From an uncultured Pirellulaceae bacterium (lineage in GTDB: Bacteria; Planctomycetota; Planctomycetia; Pirellulales; Pirellulaceae), in NCBI GenBank assembly GCA_937944405.1, contig CALDYR010000041.1, positions 24,598-88,597 on the forward strand: a DNA stretch of 64,000 nucleotides, given 5' to 3'. A program made the translations under genes and the position numbers. Every line of letters starts with the position of its first letter. Positions within the stretch are counted from its first letter, which is position 1. The notes below the pieces were generated by a model. It ran no database searches and was not told the origin of the DNA. It saw only the letters and a program-made list of their open reading frames with translations. Positions 62,767 to 64,000 of this stretch are shown here, piece after piece.

Positions 62767-63915
62767 ATGAATGAAACTTCTTTTGAAAACTTTTCTCAGG
62801 CATTATCAGACCACGGTGCCGATGCAGCCATTGAAATGCTGCGTGCGGAATTCAAAAACAGTGGCGACTATTTCCAACTTTTCGAAATTTTAAAAGTGCG
62901 ATGTCGCCATCAACTGGGACTGTCCTTGCTTCCGATCGACAATAGCGATCCCGGCGACAAAACCGATGCGTTCGAAACGTGTTTACTAAACGCCTGCCGG
63001 GAAGTGGGCACGCTGCTGTTCCAAGCCGGCAAACCCGATGAAGGGTGGGTCTACTTACAGCCCGTCGGCGATCAAACCCTGGCCAAAGATTTGTTGATGG
63101 ATGTGCCCGTCACCGAAGAAAATCAGAGCCTGATCATCGATTTGGGTTTGGGGCAAAACATTGCTCCGGCCTACGCCTTCGAGATCATGTTAAAAGCCTT
63201 CGGAACCTGCAACGCCATTACGACGATTGATGTGCGCGCCAGTCAGGGCGGTTTTGCGGCCGATGATTTAAAAGCGATCGCTGAAATTCTATTGGAGTCT
63301 TTCTACAACGACTTACTCGCAAGCGTCCGTAACGATGTTGCGCAACGGAATGAATCGGTCGATAACGATTCGACTTTGGGCACACTTTTAGATCGATTTC
63401 CTTGGCTGGTGAGAACAACCGGTCACCACGTGGATGCCACACATTTAAACTCTGTGGTGCGAATTGCCCGCAACGTCGACGACGTAAAACACTTTCGATT
63501 GGCCAGAGAACTGTGCCAGTACGGTCAACGATTGGCCGACGATTTCAAATACCCCGGAGACCCGCCATTTGAAACCACGTACGTCGATCACGAGCAATAC
63601 TTTGGTGGACTGCTGGAAGAAAATGAGCAAGACGCGATTGCACACTTTCAAAAGAAAATCGCGGATTGCGAAGATGCCGATCGGGTAATCGTCGCCGAAC
63701 ATACGATTGCGTGGCTGGCGAGGATGAACCGATCGGAGATGGCGTTGGATCTTTATTTATCGCATCTCGCGGGCAAAGAGACCTGGGGAATCGCGCCTTC
63801 GGTGCACCAAATCGCCGATACCCCCGCGCTGAAACAACGTTTGGCCGAACACTTTCGGTCCTCTAATGATTTGCTCGGTTTCGCGATGTGCCAATTGCAG
63901 ACCGCAGCCCAGTAA
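62767..63915 (+). CDS. Unrecognised soluble protein, possibly helical repeat
   Basis: The 382-residue protein is rich in helices and acidic residues and lacks a signal peptide or membrane segment. Sequences such as FETCLLNACREVGTLLFQAG and IAHFQKKIADCEDADRVIVA hint at helical repeats. I recognise no family or catalytic motif. The ATG at 62767 follows GGTGGG; a GTG at 62761 is an alternative. It diverges from the HemD-HemE gene, and a further minus-strand gene begins its visible tail seven bases after its stop. Confidence 0.6.
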   Translation: MNETSFENFSQALSDHGADAAIEMLRAEFKNSGDYFQLFEILKVRCRHQLGLSLLPIDNSDPGDKTDAFETCLLNACREVGTLLFQAGKPDEGWVYLQPVGDQTLAKDLLMDVPVTEENQSLIIDLGLGQNIAPAYAFEIMLKAFGTCNAITTIDVRASQGGFAADDLKAIAEILLESFYNDLLASVRNDVAQRNESVDNDSTLGTLLDRFPWLVRTTGHHVDATHLNSVVRIARNVDDVKHFRLARELCQYGQRLADDFKYPGDPPFETTYVDHEQYFGGLLEENEQDAIAHFQKKIADCEDADRVIVAEHTIAWLARMNRSEMALDLYLSHLAGKETWGIAPSVHQIADTPALKQRLAEHFRSSNDLLGFAMCQLQTAAQ

Positions 63916-63921
63916 ACGGGT

Positions 63922-64000
63922 TTAAACGTCGTGCTGGAGCGCGTTTTCTACTAACGTCTTGATCTTCGGGGCGGCGATGGCAGCGGCGTCGATGACTCCG
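63922..64000 (-). CDS. C-terminal end of an unidentified minus-strand gene (partial)
   Basis: The frame reads VIDAAAIAAPKIKTLVENAL followed by QHDV and a TAA at 63922-63924, and it stays open to the window edge. It is consistent with a gene ending here that converges on the 382-residue protein gene. Too little is visible to name it. Confidence 0.45.
   Translation of the reverse strand, partial: GVIDAAAIAAPKIKTLVENALQHDV

Noticed and set aside
1..64000. CRISPR arrays, rRNA operons and intact insertion sequences
   Set aside because: No regularly spaced repeats, rRNA-like conserved words or complete transposase genes were seen; only IS5- and IS4-type remnants are present.

Overview
This looks like a stretch of chromosome from a planctomycete, most like a Rhodopirellula/Pirellulaceae-type bacterium. 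That is inferred from gene content and style, not from a marker gene: many start codons lack a clear ribosome binding site and several genes use TTG or GTG; there are large exported TPR and HEAT proteins of no recognised family; two proton-channel ExbD paralogues sit beside exported TPR proteins; and IS5-like and IS4-like remnants are present. No rRNA, tRNA, CRISPR array or intact insertion sequence was seen. Most of the window is housekeeping and biosynthetic genes in short operons on both strands.

Layout. 1-1693: N-terminal part of a large MscK/MscS-like envelope protein. 2071-5860 (minus): an ArsR-type regulator coupled by a TAATG overlap to pstS-pstC-pstA-pstB, with a repeated candidate operator upstream and no phoU. 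6075-8460: a patch of decayed IS5 and IS4 elements around a sulfotransferase. 8461-14556: Ski2-like helicase, ferrochelatase with a hotdog thioesterase, methyltransferase, Trm112-like and HIT proteins. 14705-15351: broken TolC-like gene. 15872-18666: aguB-aguA (agmatine to putrescine) and bioD. 18908-22366: ABC exporter whose permease carries a large extracytoplasmic insert that looks like a beta-propeller. 22419-22763: a perfect palindromic element and one copy of a dispersed repeat. 22870-24027: SUFU-domain protein. 24511-29339 (plus): hisG, a hisC-hisB fusion, ribH, nusB, ftsY. 29462-31679: an esterase-like protein that seems to lack its catalytic residues, and malate dehydrogenase.

31921-41612 is the least explained part: a minus-strand pair of related membrane-anchored proteins diverges from a plus-strand operon of a 1034-residue exported TPR protein, a second TPR protein, an ExbB/TolQ channel and two ExbD/TolR proteins. 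It may be a proton-motive-force-driven envelope machine. 41755-48183: prmC, xerD-like recombinase, a pair of DegP-like proteins (one with a normal catalytic triad, one degenerate with a PDZ domain inside the protease fold) and an NAD(P)-binding epimerase. 48455-52229 (minus): sufC-sufB-sufD. 52656-64000: alanine/glycine:cation symporter with an EF-hand-like insert, J-domain protein, HEAT-like protein, argH, an exported protein, a HemD-HemE fusion, an unrecognised 382-residue protein and the end of a further gene.

The most unusual sequence-level signal is a family of about 125-bp intergenic repeats (13714, 18691, 22662, 43781) with GTGGCA/TGCCAC-like ends, found in both orientations and looking like a MITE or structured element. 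Several short tandem duplications also occur, mostly in intergenic DNA. Heme synthesis (hemDE, hemH), Fe-S assembly (suf), phosphate uptake and polyamine, histidine, arginine, biotin and riboflavin synthesis are represented by scattered pathway genes.
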